Shown: positions 34,641 to 43,893, counted from the first letter of the stretch. The stretch: DNA of 64,000 bases from Pseudalkalibacillus hwajinpoensis (GCF_015234585.1 NZ_JADFCM010000005.1:30000-93999), one strand, 5' to 3'. The notes: generated by a model not told the origin, from the letters alone. A program made the numbers and translations.

Positions 34641-35343
34641 CTGTCTGGGTTACATTCTCAAATGGCCACAAATAAGTTGTCACCTTCTTAGAGAAATGAG
34701 TAACAACTTGATCAGAGTAGTGATATGGGTGTGAGAGAGTATCACGAAGAACAGCAACATCAACCTTTTGAAGTGGCCATCGATCATGCTTAATTTTCCC
34801 CTGAAATACTTTATTTCCTCTTACAATAAAAAGCCGATCTCTTTCTGTAAGCCAAAAATCAAGATCTCCTTTTCGCGCTTCATAAGATGTTCCTAGTGGT
34901 TCATAAATAATATGGTAATCGGCTTTTTCAACACCCTTATGTGTTCTTGAAGACCAAAAGCTAATTTGCTTTCCATCACTTTTTTTACCCATTTTTGCTT
35001 GAAGGTAAGGAAGGTGAAAAAGGTTTCTCGCCATCATAACACCTGCTTTATGACTAGCATCAAGGCTAAAGAAATACACGCCACGTTTCTGGCCATATTT
35101 CACATAAGTCCGCACATTAAGCTCAAGTAGTTTTGAAGCAAATGGAACCGAAGGTAAGCCACGAAACCGAATTTGATTCATTTCAAACGGAACAATTCCA
35201 ATCCACGCCTTTCCTTCAAACGTATCTACTTCTAGTTGAGGTGGAAGCATGGATTGAAGCCAATCGCGATCAACAGACCAGTGTAGGAACAAAAGATCCT
35301 CCCACGTTTGTTTCATAATCCACCCGCTAGTTCTGGGACTCAA
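34618..35343 (-). CDS. yqjF: YqjF family protein (DUF2071)
   Basis: Protein of 241 residues, soluble. WEDLLFLHWSVDRDWLQSMLPPQLEVDTFEGKAWIGIVPF is the DUF2071 hallmark, and YFFSLDASHKAGVMMARNLFHLPYL the central conserved block; acetoacetate-decarboxylase-like beta fold. Function unknown. Start is TTG 35343 after GGAGGAAGG; no better start lies downstream. Confidence 0.88.
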   Translation of the reverse strand: MSPRTSGWIMKQTWEDLLFLHWSVDRDWLQSMLPPQLEVDTFEGKAWIGIVPFEMNQIRFRGLPSVPFASKLLELNVRTYVKYGQKRGVYFFSLDASHKAGVMMARNLFHLPYLQAKMGKKSDGKQISFWSSRTHKGVEKADYHIIYEPLGTSYEARKGDLDFWLTERDRLFIVRGNKVFQGKIKHDRWPLQKVDVAVLRDTLSHPYHYSDQVVTHFSKKVTTYLWPFENVTQTGKPLHIK

Positions 35344-35566
35344 TTGACCTTCCTCCTCTCTTTCGTATCATAACCAATTATGTCTATTCTTTTCAAAAAA
35401 AAAGAGAATTTGAATGTGTTGAAGAAGATGAAAAGTACTGTTTGTAGATGTGCTTATTTACAATGCGAATACTTTGATAAACTGTAATGTTTTGTGGTAC
35501 CGTTTAGGTGGAACAGCTTAGATAAGAAATGAATGAGGCATCAATCATATAATGGAGGGATTATGA

Positions 35567-36598
35567 ATGAGTAAACAAAGACAAATTCATCTAGCAAAAC
35601 GACCAGAAGGTATGCCTTCAATGGAACACTTCAACATTGTTGAAGCGGACATTTCATCTCCTAAAGATGGAGAAGTTCTTCTACGTGCACTATACCTTAC
35701 AGTAGACCCCTACATGAGAGGGCGTATGAGAGATGCAAAATCGTACGTAGCACCATTCCAAATCAACGAACCATTGAACGGTGGTGTCGTGGCAGAAGTT
35801 GCCGAATCTAAGTCTTCTCAATTTAATCAAGGTGATGTCGTTATTGGCCACCTAAACTGGGAAGAATACTCAGTTGTGAATGAAAAGCATCTTCGAAAAA
35901 TCGATCCATCTATCGCTCCAATTACCACGCATCTTGGAATCCTTGGTATGCCTGGACAAACAGCTTACTTCGGACTTCTCGATATTGGTCAGCCTAAAGA
36001 AGGCGAAACAGTTGTTGTATCAGGCGCAGCTGGAGCAGTAGGCTCTGTTGTTGGTCAAATTGCCAAAATCAAAGGCTGCCGCGTTGTAGGTATCGCTGGT
36101 TCAGACGATAAGATCGACTATATCAAAAACGAACTTGGTTTTGATGAAGGAATTAACTACAAAACCCAGGACGTATACAAAGCGCTAAAAGAAGCTTGTC
36201 CAGACGGCATTGACGTTTATTATGAAAACGTTGGTGGCGAAATCGGCGATGCTGCCATTAGCCTACTAAATAAATTTGCTCGTATCCCTGTTTGCGGCGC
36301 AATTTCTTCTTACAATAAGAAAGAAGCGGATCTTGGTCCACGCGTTCAGACAAAACTTATCCAATCAAGTGCTCTCATGAAAGGCTTCGTTGTAGGCGAT
36401 TATTCAGATCGCTTTAATGAAGGTGCGGAGCAATTAGGGAAATGGTTACAAGAAGGCAAGTTAAAATATGAAGAAACAATCGTAGAAGGATTTGAAAACG
36501 TTCCTGACGCATTCCTTGGTCTCTTTGAAGGTACAAACCTTGGTAAACAACTTGTAAAAGTAGCAGACCCTGAATATGCTACACTTCCTAATCGCTAA
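35567..36598 (+). CDS. yfmJ: Zinc-independent NADP-dependent oxidoreductase YfmJ
   Basis: MDR-superfamily reductase of 343 residues, of the leukotriene B4 dehydrogenase/curcumin reductase type. The N-terminal VDPYMRGRM, GILGMPGQTAYFGLLDIGQPKEGETVVVSGAAGAVGSVVGQIAK (Rossmann AAGAVGS) and YYENVGGEIGDAA are all present; the zinc ligands are absent, as expected. It should reduce alpha,beta-unsaturated carbonyls with NADPH. The ATG follows GGAGGGATT. Confidence 0.93.
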   Translation: MSKQRQIHLAKRPEGMPSMEHFNIVEADISSPKDGEVLLRALYLTVDPYMRGRMRDAKSYVAPFQINEPLNGGVVAEVAESKSSQFNQGDVVIGHLNWEEYSVVNEKHLRKIDPSIAPITTHLGILGMPGQTAYFGLLDIGQPKEGETVVVSGAAGAVGSVVGQIAKIKGCRVVGIAGSDDKIDYIKNELGFDEGINYKTQDVYKALKEACPDGIDVYYENVGGEIGDAAISLLNKFARIPVCGAISSYNKKEADLGPRVQTKLIQSSALMKGFVVGDYSDRFNEGAEQLGKWLQEGKLKYEETIVEGFENVPDAFLGLFEGTNLGKQLVKVADPEYATLPNR

Positions 36599-36606
36599 TA
36601 ACACTC

Positions 36607-36636
36607 ACCTGCCCCTCAATTAGGGGCAGGTTTTTC
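36607..36636 (+). terminator. Intrinsic terminator after yfmJ
   Basis: ACCTGCCCCT / AGGGGCAGGT stem with five T residues. Confidence 0.9.
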
Positions 36637-36723
36637 TATGTGCTCATGCACATAAAAAGACGGTTATGTTTAAGATTAAGAAGGAATAGTATGTACTATA
36701 GACTTTATTTCTAGGAGGTCCTT

Positions 36724-37452
36724 ATGGGTAAATTTCTTCTTAATCTCATTGCGTATATACTCGTCGTAACAGTAAATGCCCTTGCTAATGCACTACCGTT
36801 AAATGGTCAAACGACAGGAGAAATATCAAATAGACTGAACGTACTTTTTACACCTGCCGGCTATGTTTTTAGTATATGGGGGCTGATCTATCTTCTTCTA
36901 GGAATATGGGTTATTCGTCAATTTCCTAAAAGTCGGAGAGATTTGCCAATCTACCAGGAGACGAGTGGACTATTTGTTCTAAGTTCCATTCTTAATAGCC
37001 TTTGGATTTTCATGTGGCATTATGAATTCTTCGGCTTATCGGTGATCGTTATGCTTCTTTTACTCTTCACACTCATTAGGCTTTATACTAATTTGAAAGC
37101 AGCAGACGCTTCTTTCTTTGATTTGTTACCTTTTTCCGTTTATCTGGGTTGGATTAGTGTTGCGACGATCGCCAACATTAGTTACTACCTGACATACATT
37201 GACTGGGATGGATTTGGTATACCCGATACGATATGGACATTCCTTCTATTAATCATCGCGACAATTCTTGCTCTTTATTTCTTGAAAAGCGAGCAAGATT
37301 GGATCTACCCACTCGTTTTTGTTTGGGCCTTTATTGGGATTGGAGTCAAAAATCAAAATGGAGATGTACCATTAGTCGTTTACTCATCTTATGTACTGGC
37401 TGCTCTTATTTTGATCGTTACGCTTCTGTATGCTTTTAAACGTAAGAAATAA
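36724..37452 (+). CDS. TspO/MBR-related tryptophan-rich membrane protein
   Basis: Membrane protein of 242 residues with seven hydrophobic segments. LFTPAGYVFSIWGLIYLLLGIWV is the typical opening of the longer TspO-related proteins, with NSLWIFMWHYEFFGLSVIVMLLLLFTLI as the next block. Related to tetrapyrrole-binding TspO, but ligand binding cannot be claimed from sequence. ATG 36724 follows AGGAGG. Confidence 0.82.
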   Translation: MGKFLLNLIAYILVVTVNALANALPLNGQTTGEISNRLNVLFTPAGYVFSIWGLIYLLLGIWVIRQFPKSRRDLPIYQETSGLFVLSSILNSLWIFMWHYEFFGLSVIVMLLLLFTLIRLYTNLKAADASFFDLLPFSVYLGWISVATIANISYYLTYIDWDGFGIPDTIWTFLLLIIATILALYFLKSEQDWIYPLVFVWAFIGIGVKNQNGDVPLVVYSSYVLAALILIVTLLYAFKRKK

Positions 37453-37460
37453 TTATAGTA

Positions 37461-37494
37461 AAAAACCCCTTTTCCATTCTGGAAAAGGGGTTTT
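37461..37494. terminator. Bidirectional terminator
   Basis: AAAACCCCTTTTCC / GGAAAAGGGGTTTT perfect stem between convergent genes. Confidence 0.9.
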
Positions 37495-37500
37495 AAGCTA

Positions 37501-38349
37501 TTATGCAAGAGATTTAAAATCTTGACCAAGAATTTCTTTCATACTGTGAACCGTAATAAAGGCTTTCTGATCAACAACACCAACATGCTTTTTCAATTTA
37601 AGAAGATCTTTCCTACCAAGGATTGTTGTAATCACTTCTTTTTCATCAGAAGTAAACGCCCCTCTAGCCGTGTGGATTGTTGCGCCTTTTCCAATCTCTT
37701 CAACAATAAATGATCGAATTTCTTCACTTTCTTTACTGATAATCACAATCTCTTTCTTAGCTTCAAAGCTCTGAAGCGTATAATCAATGACTAGGCCATT
37801 TAGAATGACACCAAAGATCGCATACATTCCGATTTCAGGTCCAAACAAGACGACTGAGAATAGTGCAATTGAAATATCTGAGATCAGAACGGCTTTTCCA
37901 ACCTCCATAGAGAAATACTTATTAAGAATCATCGCAATAATATCTGTACCGCCAGTAGAAGCTTTCTGATGAAAGACAAGTCCCATACCAGCTGCAGCAA
38001 TACACTGACCAATAATTAATTGAATTAAGATATCCTGGCTAAATGGCTCAGTTACTGGTATAAAGCGTTCAAATGCCCATACAGCAAGCGATAAAGCGAA
38101 ACTCGCATAGATCGTTTTAACACCGAATTTAGGACCGAGAAAAAGAATTCCAACTAACAAAAGTACTGCGTTTAAGATGATCATAAACATTCCGACTGAC
38201 AGGTTCGGGACTAGATGGTTCATCAGAATCGATAAACCACTGACTCCCCCCGTCGCAAGACTATTAGGAGATAGAAAGAAATGAACGTGGGTAGCAACAC
38301 CGAGCGCACCCAAAGTAATTAGCAGATAAGTTTTGATGTGATGAAGCAT
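37501..38349 (-). CDS. YitT family protein (DUF161/DUF2179)
   Basis: Membrane protein of 282 residues: five or six hydrophobic segments (residues 8-175, with LSPNSLATGGVSGLSILMNHL and QKASTGGTDIIAMILNKYFSMEVGK) followed by a cytoplasmic DUF2179 ACT-like domain (about 205-280). The architecture is standard for YitT/YpjC-type proteins of Bacilli; function unknown. Monocistronic. The following 258 bp hold only a weak A/T-rich promoter region and the liaR terminator. Confidence 0.88.
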   Translation of the reverse strand: MLHHIKTYLLITLGALGVATHVHFFLSPNSLATGGVSGLSILMNHLVPNLSVGMFMIILNAVLLLVGILFLGPKFGVKTIYASFALSLAVWAFERFIPVTEPFSQDILIQLIIGQCIAAAGMGLVFHQKASTGGTDIIAMILNKYFSMEVGKAVLISDISIALFSVVLFGPEIGMYAIFGVILNGLVIDYTLQSFEAKKEIVIISKESEEIRSFIVEEIGKGATIHTARGAFTSDEKEVITTILGRKDLLKLKKHVGVVDQKAFITVHSMKEILGQDFKSLA

Positions 38350-38577
38350 CTATTATCCCTCCCGTTGTTTTGTTTTCGTTTCGTAAGCACAATCGGGATT
38401 ATAATAGGGATTCAGTGCTTTGTAAACAGCCTAAACCTAAGATTTTTAATTGAAGCGGTTACAACTCATAAATAGGTCTTTATTACTATGTTATCTATTG
38501 AATTCGACACTAATATACAAGAATTTTCTTAATTTTCGGTTGCTAAATAAGTAGAATCAACCTCTCTTCATTGTATT

Positions 38578-38609
38578 AAAAAAAGCAAAAACAGCTTCTG
38601 TTTTTGCTC
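38578..38609 (-). terminator. Terminator of the lia operon
   Basis: AGCAAAAACAG / CTGTTTTTGCT stem with T7 on the minus strand just after liaR. Confidence 0.85.
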
Positions 38610-39240
38610 ATTTTACAAGGTCATGCTTAAACGCATAAATAACCGCCTGGGTTCGATCATGAACTTCAAGTTTTCCAAGAATGTTGCTCACATGAACCTT
38701 TACTGTTTTAAGCGCAATAAACAGTTCATTAGCAATCGTCTGGTTCGCCTTTCCCTGAGCCATTAATAAGAGAATTTCCATCTCTCGATCCGTGAGTTCT
38801 TCATGGGGCTGCTTTTGAATTCTACTTCTCATCCGCGACATCATTTTCCCCGTTACTTCAGGTTCAAGAACAGATTCCCCATGGTGCGTTTTTCGAACTG
38901 CATTTGCAATCTCCACAGCTTTCGATGTTTTCAGCATATAGCTTGTAGCTCCAGCTTCAAGTGCTGGATAGACTTTTTCGTCATCTAAGAAGCTTGTTAC
39001 GATAATGATTTTTGCATTTGGCCATTGTGTAATAATCTGTTTCGTTGCTTCAATCCCATCCATTTCTTCCATAACTAGATCCATTAATATGATATCTGGA
39101 CGAAGGGATAGCGCGAGTTCTACCCCTTTCTTTCCATTATCCGCTTCTCCAATGACGTCAATATCAGCCTGAGCAGATAAATAAGATGAAACGCCAATCC
39201 GAACCATTTCATGATCATCGACAAACAAAACTTTAATCAT
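38608..39240 (-). CDS. liaR: Response regulator LiaR
   Basis: NarL-type regulator of 210 residues. The receiver domain (1-120) has the acidic pair DDHE, the phospho-acceptor Asp in [14 protein letters not shown] and Lys in MLKTSKA; the LuxR-type HTH is [40 protein letters not shown]. It activates liaIH under cell-envelope stress in Bacillus. Its ATG overlaps the liaS stop by 4 bp. Confidence 0.93.
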   Translation of the reverse strand: MIKVLFVDDHEMVRIGVSSYLSAQADIDVIGEADNGKKGVELALSLRPDIILMDLVMEEMDGIEATKQIITQWPNAKIIIVTSFLDDEKVYPALEAGATSYMLKTSKAVEIANAVRKTHHGESVLEPEVTGKMMSRMRSRIQKQPHEELTDREMEILLLMAQGKANQTIANELFIALKTVKVHVSNILGKLEVHDRTQAVIYAFKHDLVK

Positions 39241-40265
39241 TCTCTACCCCTCCCAACAAGTGGTACGCTTACTTCCAGCCTAGTCCCTTTATGTGGAAGA
39301 CTGACCAATTTAAGAACCCCTCCGATTTCGAGTGCTCGTTCATGCATGTTTTGTAATCCATATGAAGCAGCTTTCTTCTCGTCCATCTTAAAACCAACCC
39401 CATCATCAACTATTCGTAAGATCGTACGTCCATCTCGATGAATAAGTAGAACATCAAGTGTCGATGCCTTCGCATGCCTTAGTGTATTGGATACACATTC
39501 CTGTAGTATACGAAACAGATGGTCTTCAACACCTTTATCGAGCTCAATGGCTTCAAGCTTCCAATTCACTTGTATTGGCACCTTTTGAGACAGTTCGTTC
39601 AATAGCTCTTTTATTCCTTCCTCGAGTGAGCGATCTTTCAATGCGGCAGGTCTAAGATGAAGTAAGAGAGCGCGCATTTCTAGTTGGGATTGATGAATGG
39701 TTTCTTCAATCATCTTAAGGTGCTTTGTTTCTAGATCATCCGCTACTTCACGACTTTCCGTTATCGTACTCATTAACATGGAAGCAGCGAAAAGCTGCTG
39801 ACTCACGGAGTCATGTAGCTCACGAGCAAGACGATTGCGTTCTTCGGATACGACTTGTTGAACTCGCTTCTCATGATCCTCTGCTTTCTCGTTCGCAAGC
39901 TTCTGGGCTAGTCTTACTTGATCATTCATTCGGTTTTGCAATTTATCAATTTGTTCAAAAACGACATTTAGACTTGTACCACTATAGTTATGTAAAGCAC
40001 GTCCCTTATCAAGTTCCTCTAGCGTATCTGCAATGTTTTGAATTTCTTTACTCGCATATAAACCTGATATCCCTCCAACAGCCGCTCCAATCATTACACA
40101 TATAATTGGAACGATTAACCCGAACGGTAAGTCCATTAAATCTTTCTCAAATAAAAGGGAAAGAGATGCCGGTGGGAAAACAGTCAAATAAGCGGCAGAG
40201 AAAAGAAAAAATAGCAAGAGTGACAGTAATGCACCAAATAGCATATGACGCTTCATGACACTCAT
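39237..40265 (-). CDS. liaS: Sensor histidine kinase LiaS
   Basis: HPK7-type kinase of 342 residues with two N-terminal membrane segments and almost no extracytoplasmic loop, as in intramembrane-sensing kinases. The phospho-acceptor His lies in [18 protein letters not shown], and the ATPase motifs are [14 protein letters not shown] and DDGVGF. It is kept off by LiaF. Overlaps liaF by 4 bp and liaR by 4 bp, so all three are translationally coupled. Confidence 0.93.
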   Translation of the reverse strand: MSVMKRHMLFGALLSLLLFFLFSAAYLTVFPPASLSLLFEKDLMDLPFGLIVPIICVMIGAAVGGISGLYASKEIQNIADTLEELDKGRALHNYSGTSLNVVFEQIDKLQNRMNDQVRLAQKLANEKAEDHEKRVQQVVSEERNRLARELHDSVSQQLFAASMLMSTITESREVADDLETKHLKMIEETIHQSQLEMRALLLHLRPAALKDRSLEEGIKELLNELSQKVPIQVNWKLEAIELDKGVEDHLFRILQECVSNTLRHAKASTLDVLLIHRDGRTILRIVDDGVGFKMDEKKAASYGLQNMHERALEIGGVLKLVSLPHKGTRLEVSVPLVGRGRE

Positions 40266-40987
40266 ACTCTCTTCACCTCTAAATCTCCAGCAAACATCGA
40301 GGTGACTAGTTTTACCTTTTCAGTAGCATCATCATATCCATTCGTTTTATAAGAGAGAACTTGATTAAACACTCCAGGTTCTTCATGTTGTAACAACGTG
40401 GCAGATCCGATCATAGCTGAATGTTGAATATTCACTTCGAGTTCATAGGGAATGAGTATTTGCACTTTTCCTACGAAGTTTCGAATCATAATAACGGATT
40501 CTCCTTTAGGGAGAACCGTGTAACTTAAATCGATAATCGTTTCACCAAAACCAGCTTGAATGTTAATATCATTCCACTCGTACACATGATCATGTGTTTT
40601 CTGTCGACCGGACCACTTATTTTGCAACAATGGCTTTTGATGGATCATTCCTTCTTCAGACACTGAAGGTTTTTCAAATACCGGCCTTATTTTCTTCGGT
40701 TTTTGTTTGGACTGATAAAACTGGAAGCCAAGATAGACTAATAGAACAAGAAGAAAAAACTTCACGACTACCATATTCATAACGGTCGTTAGAAAGAAAA
40801 AGATACCGAGTCCAAGAAAAACTTTTCCTGAAGTTCGTGGAAGACGTTTTCTCCCCATATAAACAAATGCAGCGGAAAGAATTAATAAGAACAGGAGGCC
40901 GCCATTTAAAGAAACTTCTAATAGGATAAGAATAACTCCAATTATTAGAAGTCCATTAACAGTGTCAATATGTCTATTTTTCCACAC
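40262..40987 (-). CDS. liaF: LiaF, inhibitor of LiaS
   Basis: Membrane protein of about 241 residues with four N-terminal hydrophobic segments (residues 10-90) and a C-terminal beta-helical DUF2154-like domain (NIQAGFGETIIDLSYTVLPKGESVIMIRNFVGKVQILIPY). It is the negative regulator of LiaRS. Start GTG 40987 is preceded by GGAGGG; in-frame ATGs at 41008 and 41005 lie upstream of that ribosome binding site and are less likely. The gene order liaH-liaF has no liaG between. Confidence 0.9.
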   Translation of the reverse strand: MWKNRHIDTVNGLLIIGVILILLEVSLNGGLLFLLILSAAFVYMGRKRLPRTSGKVFLGLGIFFFLTTVMNMVVVKFFLLVLLVYLGFQFYQSKQKPKKIRPVFEKPSVSEEGMIHQKPLLQNKWSGRQKTHDHVYEWNDINIQAGFGETIIDLSYTVLPKGESVIMIRNFVGKVQILIPYELEVNIQHSAMIGSATLLQHEEPGVFNQVLSYKTNGYDDATEKVKLVTSMFAGDLEVKRV

Positions 40988-41044
40988 TAGCGTCCCTCCA
41001 TTCATCACTCATTTATCGTCATTGCACCTTTTATACTCATGACT

Positions 41045-41068
41045 AAAAAAGGCGCACGCGCCTCTTTT
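41045..41068 (-). terminator. Terminator between liaH and liaF
   Basis: AGAGGCGCG / CGCGCCTTTTTT type stem on the minus strand. It should let most transcripts end after liaIH and allow limited read-through into liaFSR. Confidence 0.75.
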
Positions 41069-41085
41069 AGAATACCACTATTTCT

Positions 41086-41736
41086 CTAAGAATTTGAATT
41101 GGTTTCTTGTTTTTTCGCCTTTTTCTCAAGTAAGTGGAACTTTGTATCAATAGTAGACATAGCGTAATCTCTATTCACTTTCTTCTCAAGTTGCTCAATA
41201 TAACTCTCCATCTCATCAAAACGATTAAATGGTTGATCTAGATTCCTTTCTTCCAGAACCAAATCCATCTTATGATGAGCCCTCACACTATTCTCTTTCC
41301 CCATTAGTTCCATTCGCTTAATCGACATATCTTTAAGCTTATGCTTCATTTTCTCGTACTTTTGTTCAAGACGTTTAAGTTCAAGATCTGCCTCATCCAT
41401 CAATTGTGATAAGTGGTTAGCTCTTTCTTCATATTGCAACTGCTCTTGTTTTGCGAACTCATACAGCTCAGCCTCGCCTGCTTCATTTGCTAAAACAGCT
41501 TGTCCAGCGCGTTTCTCAGCATTTCTTCGCGCTTTATCTAATTCTCTTCTGAATTCTAAAAGTAGCGTTGACTGCCGCTCGACAAGTTTTCTCGCCTTTT
41601 CCACTTCTCTTTCACACTGTCTTAAATAGTGATTTAAAAGGGAAATTGGATTTTTCTCCTCCTTCTGGTCAAGGATGCTATGAAAATCAGCTTCAATTGA
41701 GTTTTTGATGCGATTAAGTAAATTTGGCATGTCCAT
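41086..41736 (-). CDS. liaH: PspA/IM30 family protein LiaH
   Basis: Long coiled-coil protein of 216 residues, PspA/IM30 fold: MPNLLNRIKNSIEADFHSILDQKEEKNPISLLNHYLRQCEREVEKARKLV is the family opening. It forms membrane-associated oligomers protecting the envelope and is recruited by LiaI. Two in-frame ATG codons (41736, 41730) follow GGAG; the second has the better spacing. Lies 16 bp after liaI. Confidence 0.9.
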   Translation of the reverse strand: MDMPNLLNRIKNSIEADFHSILDQKEEKNPISLLNHYLRQCEREVEKARKLVERQSTLLLEFRRELDKARRNAEKRAGQAVLANEAGEAELYEFAKQEQLQYEERANHLSQLMDEADLELKRLEQKYEKMKHKLKDMSIKRMELMGKENSVRAHHKMDLVLEERNLDQPFNRFDEMESYIEQLEKKVNRDYAMSTIDTKFHLLEKKAKKQETNSNS

Positions 41737-41752
41737 TCTCTCCTTTGTTTGA

Positions 41753-42097
41753 TTAACTTTTCTTCAGTTCATCCCATTGCTTTTCAAAATTTGTGAATGG
41801 GTCATTGTCTTTCTTATCGTCACTTGCTCCATCCCACTTTTTATAAACGACATAAAGAATGTAGATAGCTACGAGACCAAGAATAGCTGGCATATTCGCC
41901 ACGGCAGTACTTAAACCGATGAATCCTAAGATCCCCCAGATGACTTTACCAGTTGTTGAATCTGCCTGAATAAACTTCTTAAATGCAATGTAGAGGATGC
42001 CAAGGCTAATCATCATACCTACTAATGAACCAAGATTCGACAACAATACAATCGCAGCGATGATCCCAAGTAAAAGCAAACCTGCTTTCTTCATCAT
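41753..42097 (-). CDS. liaI: LiaI-like small membrane protein
   Basis: Protein of 114 residues with two pairs of hydrophobic segments (LLLLGIIAAIVLLSNLGSLVGMMISLGILYIAFKKF, then VIWGILGFIGLSTAVANMPAILGLVAIYILYVV) and a charged C-terminus (DKKDNDPFTNFEKQWDELKKS). By position it is LiaI, the membrane anchor of LiaH. AAAGGAGG precedes the ATG. Upstream, near 42160-42205 on the minus strand, the block TCTAAGTCGCTGGTCCTATA may include a LiaR site, but I cannot confirm it. Confidence 0.82.
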   Translation of the reverse strand: MMKKAGLLLLGIIAAIVLLSNLGSLVGMMISLGILYIAFKKFIQADSTTGKVIWGILGFIGLSTAVANMPAILGLVAIYILYVVYKKWDGASDDKKDNDPFTNFEKQWDELKKS

Positions 42098-42288
42098 AAT
42101 CGCCTCCTTTCATACTTTGATTCTACCTGCTTACCAAAGCCTCCATAATGAGCTAAAGCTATATATTTATATAGGACCAGCGACTTAGACAGATTAAGCT
42201 ATATGACAACCCTCGTCAGATCATGTTCTACCTTAATCGCGATAATCATGGTAAAGTGAAAGCAGACATCACGGAAAGGAGTTCGGGA

Positions 42289-42468
42289 ATGGTTATTACG
42301 ATAACAGTCATCGTCGTTGTCATTATGACGATTGTCATTGCCGCTGCTTTTGGAATGGCTGTATCAAAAGGATACAGTGTCAAACATACTGTCGATCCGT
42401 TGCCTGAGGAGCAGCATAACGAAACGACAGAGAAAGAGGTTACTGATGAACGGACAGAACAGAAGTAA
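42289..42468 (+). CDS. YtzI-like small membrane protein
   Basis: A 59-residue protein. It has one N-terminal membrane segment rich in V, I and T (VITITVIVVVIMTIVIAAAFGMAVSKGYSVKHTVDP), then a charged tail. It resembles YtzI of Bacillus; function unknown. ATG 42289 follows GGAAAGGAG; earlier in-frame starts lack a ribosome binding site. It overlaps the next gene by 23 bp. Confidence 0.65.
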   Translation: MVITITVIVVVIMTIVIAAAFGMAVSKGYSVKHTVDPLPEEQHNETTEKEVTDERTEQK

Positions 42469-42640
42469 TATAGAACCAGGGAAAACCGTTGATATCGTCT
42501 TGAAACACGATCAGCGTTCAGGGAAAACGACAAGAGGAATCGTGAAAGATATCCTGACGAAGTCTCCGACCCATCCGCATGGTATCAAAGTACGTCTTGA
42601 AGATGGACAGGTTGGTCGCGTCAAATCAATTTTATCGTAA
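42446..42640 (+). CDS. ywbE: YwbE family protein (DUF2196)
   Basis: Small protein of 64 residues: NIEPGKTVDIVLKHDQRSGKTTRGIVKDILTKSPTHPHGIKVRLEDGQVGRV is the well-conserved YwbE pattern, a compact KOW/SH3-like beta fold. Function unknown. ATG 42446 has AGAGGT upstream and lies inside the 3' end of the YtzI-like gene in another frame. Confidence 0.92.
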   Translation: MNGQNRSNIEPGKTVDIVLKHDQRSGKTTRGIVKDILTKSPTHPHGIKVRLEDGQVGRVKSILS

Positions 42641-42655
42641 GCTGAATTCATAAAA

Positions 42656-42690
42656 ATAACCCCCGGCTGATTTTCAGTCCGGGGGTTCAT
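42656..42690. terminator. Bidirectional terminator
   Basis: AACCCCCGG / CCGGGGGTT with a 12-nt loop between ywbE and the convergent glycosidase-like gene. Confidence 0.85.
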
Positions 42691-42695
42691 CTTTA

Positions 42696-43598
42696 TTATT
42701 GTTTTAACGCCATCCAACTATCAAGATAATGTATGGAAAAACCTTGTACTGAAGAGGAATGCTCATATGCAGTCTTTACTTTGAGAAGTTCTTCTGTCAT
42801 GACTGCTTCTCCCTCTTCAAAGAATGAAATGTAGGAAGCTTCTGACGTTTGCCCTGTCTCTACACCAACGGAGATTTTCTTTCCATATTTTTCAGCTAAA
42901 GCTATCTCATTGCTAATAAGAGCAACAATTCCATTTGCACCATCAGCACGATCACGGTAAGCCATTAATGTAGTCACATCCGCCGTTTTAATAATCCAAT
43001 CAGCTAAGTTTCCCGATCCATAACGATTGTTGTAAGATTGTTCGTCAAACCAAAAAGGAGTGTCGACACCAAACGATAACCCAAGGCTCATCGCATGAGT
43101 TTTTCCATCTGATAAACGGTCTTGATAGAAAGCAATCGTTTTTTGATAACTATTCGTCCAGCCAGAATGAAGATAAGGTTCTATATCAAGATGAACACCA
43201 CTAAACTTTTGATTCTCTGTCGCATTAGCTTGATAGGAATCCAACCAGTTAAATAAGTTCGCCTGATATGTAGCACCATTTCTTGTAGCCCAATTTGGTG
43301 CCCCATCTAGAGCATGTACACGAATACCTTTGGATGTCGCATTTTCAATAAATGATTCATAAGAAGATGCCATCACTGAACGATTTATTTGCAAGTAAGC
43401 ATCGGTTACTTGTTTCTCCTCCATAAACTGAAGGATGTCATTTGATTTCGTTTCAATGTCCCTTGTGTTCCAAATCCATGTAGCAAGAGAAGTGTCCATT
43501 TCTATCCCCTCAGCTTTCCCCTCAGGCAAAACCATTATCTGCACAAAAAAGCCCAGTATAAAAAAGAGAATTCCAACAGCAGCCGATACATTCTTCAC
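42696..43598 (-). CDS. Exported TIM-barrel glycosidase-like protein under c-di-GMP control
   Basis: Protein of 300 residues with a signal anchor (VKNVSAAVGILFFILGFFVQIMVLP). It carries a barrel-like domain with FSGVHLDIEPYLHSG, the D-x-E catalytic style of GH18/GH-like enzymes, plus VTTLMAYRDRADGANGIV and QGFSIHYLDSW. It may cut an exopolysaccharide or wall glycan; the precise family is uncertain. Start GTG 43598: the AAAGGAG 9 nt upstream is buried in a 13-bp hairpin right after a c-di-GMP-I aptamer. Confidence 0.75.
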   Translation of the reverse strand: MKNVSAAVGILFFILGFFVQIMVLPEGKAEGIEMDTSLATWIWNTRDIETKSNDILQFMEEKQVTDAYLQINRSVMASSYESFIENATSKGIRVHALDGAPNWATRNGATYQANLFNWLDSYQANATENQKFSGVHLDIEPYLHSGWTNSYQKTIAFYQDRLSDGKTHAMSLGLSFGVDTPFWFDEQSYNNRYGSGNLADWIIKTADVTTLMAYRDRADGANGIVALISNEIALAEKYGKKISVGVETGQTSEASYISFFEEGEAVMTEELLKVKTAYEHSSSVQGFSIHYLDSWMALKQ

Positions 43599-43607
43599 AT
43601 GTACACT

Positions 43608-43642
43608 CTCCTTTTTTTGAACCCAGAGCTCAAAAAAAGGAG
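43608..43642 (-). promoter_or_regulatory. Hairpin sequestering the ribosome binding site
   Basis: In the minus-strand RNA CTCCTTTTTTTGA pairs perfectly with TCAAAAAAAGGAG (13 bp, 9-nt loop). The second strand contains the ribosome binding site of the downstream gene, so this is the expression platform of the riboswitch. The U run could also give termination. Confidence 0.8.
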
Positions 43643-43649
43643 CCTGGCG

Positions 43650-43722
43650 GTTTGGCAACCATTCGCATTCATGCGGGCAGGCCCATAACTTTGCGTCCCT
43701 GCTTTTCAACAGGTTTGCCTTT
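43650..43722 (-). promoter_or_regulatory. c-di-GMP class I (GEMM) riboswitch aptamer
   Basis: The minus strand carries GGCAAACC (43719-43712), then CCTGTT-GAAA-AGCAGG, a 6-bp stem with a GNRA loop, then GGACGCAAAG and GGGCCTGCC, followed by CGCATGAATGCG and GGTTGCC. The conserved strings AAACC, GAAA loop, GGGACGCAAAG and GGCC match the GEMM-I consensus. It lies 50-125 nt before the GTG start of the exported glycosidase-like gene. Confidence 0.9.
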
Positions 43723-43893
43723 TTCAGTTTTATATTCCAACTACTTTTATTATCGGCAATAAATAATAAAGAGTTTAGCTTTTTTTGTAGAGTGTGTGAA
43801 TAAAATGCTCAATGGTGCTAATACTTGAATGTACTAACAATCGATCATTTAATGGTATGAAATAGCAGAGGTAACCTTTAAACAAACGTTTGA

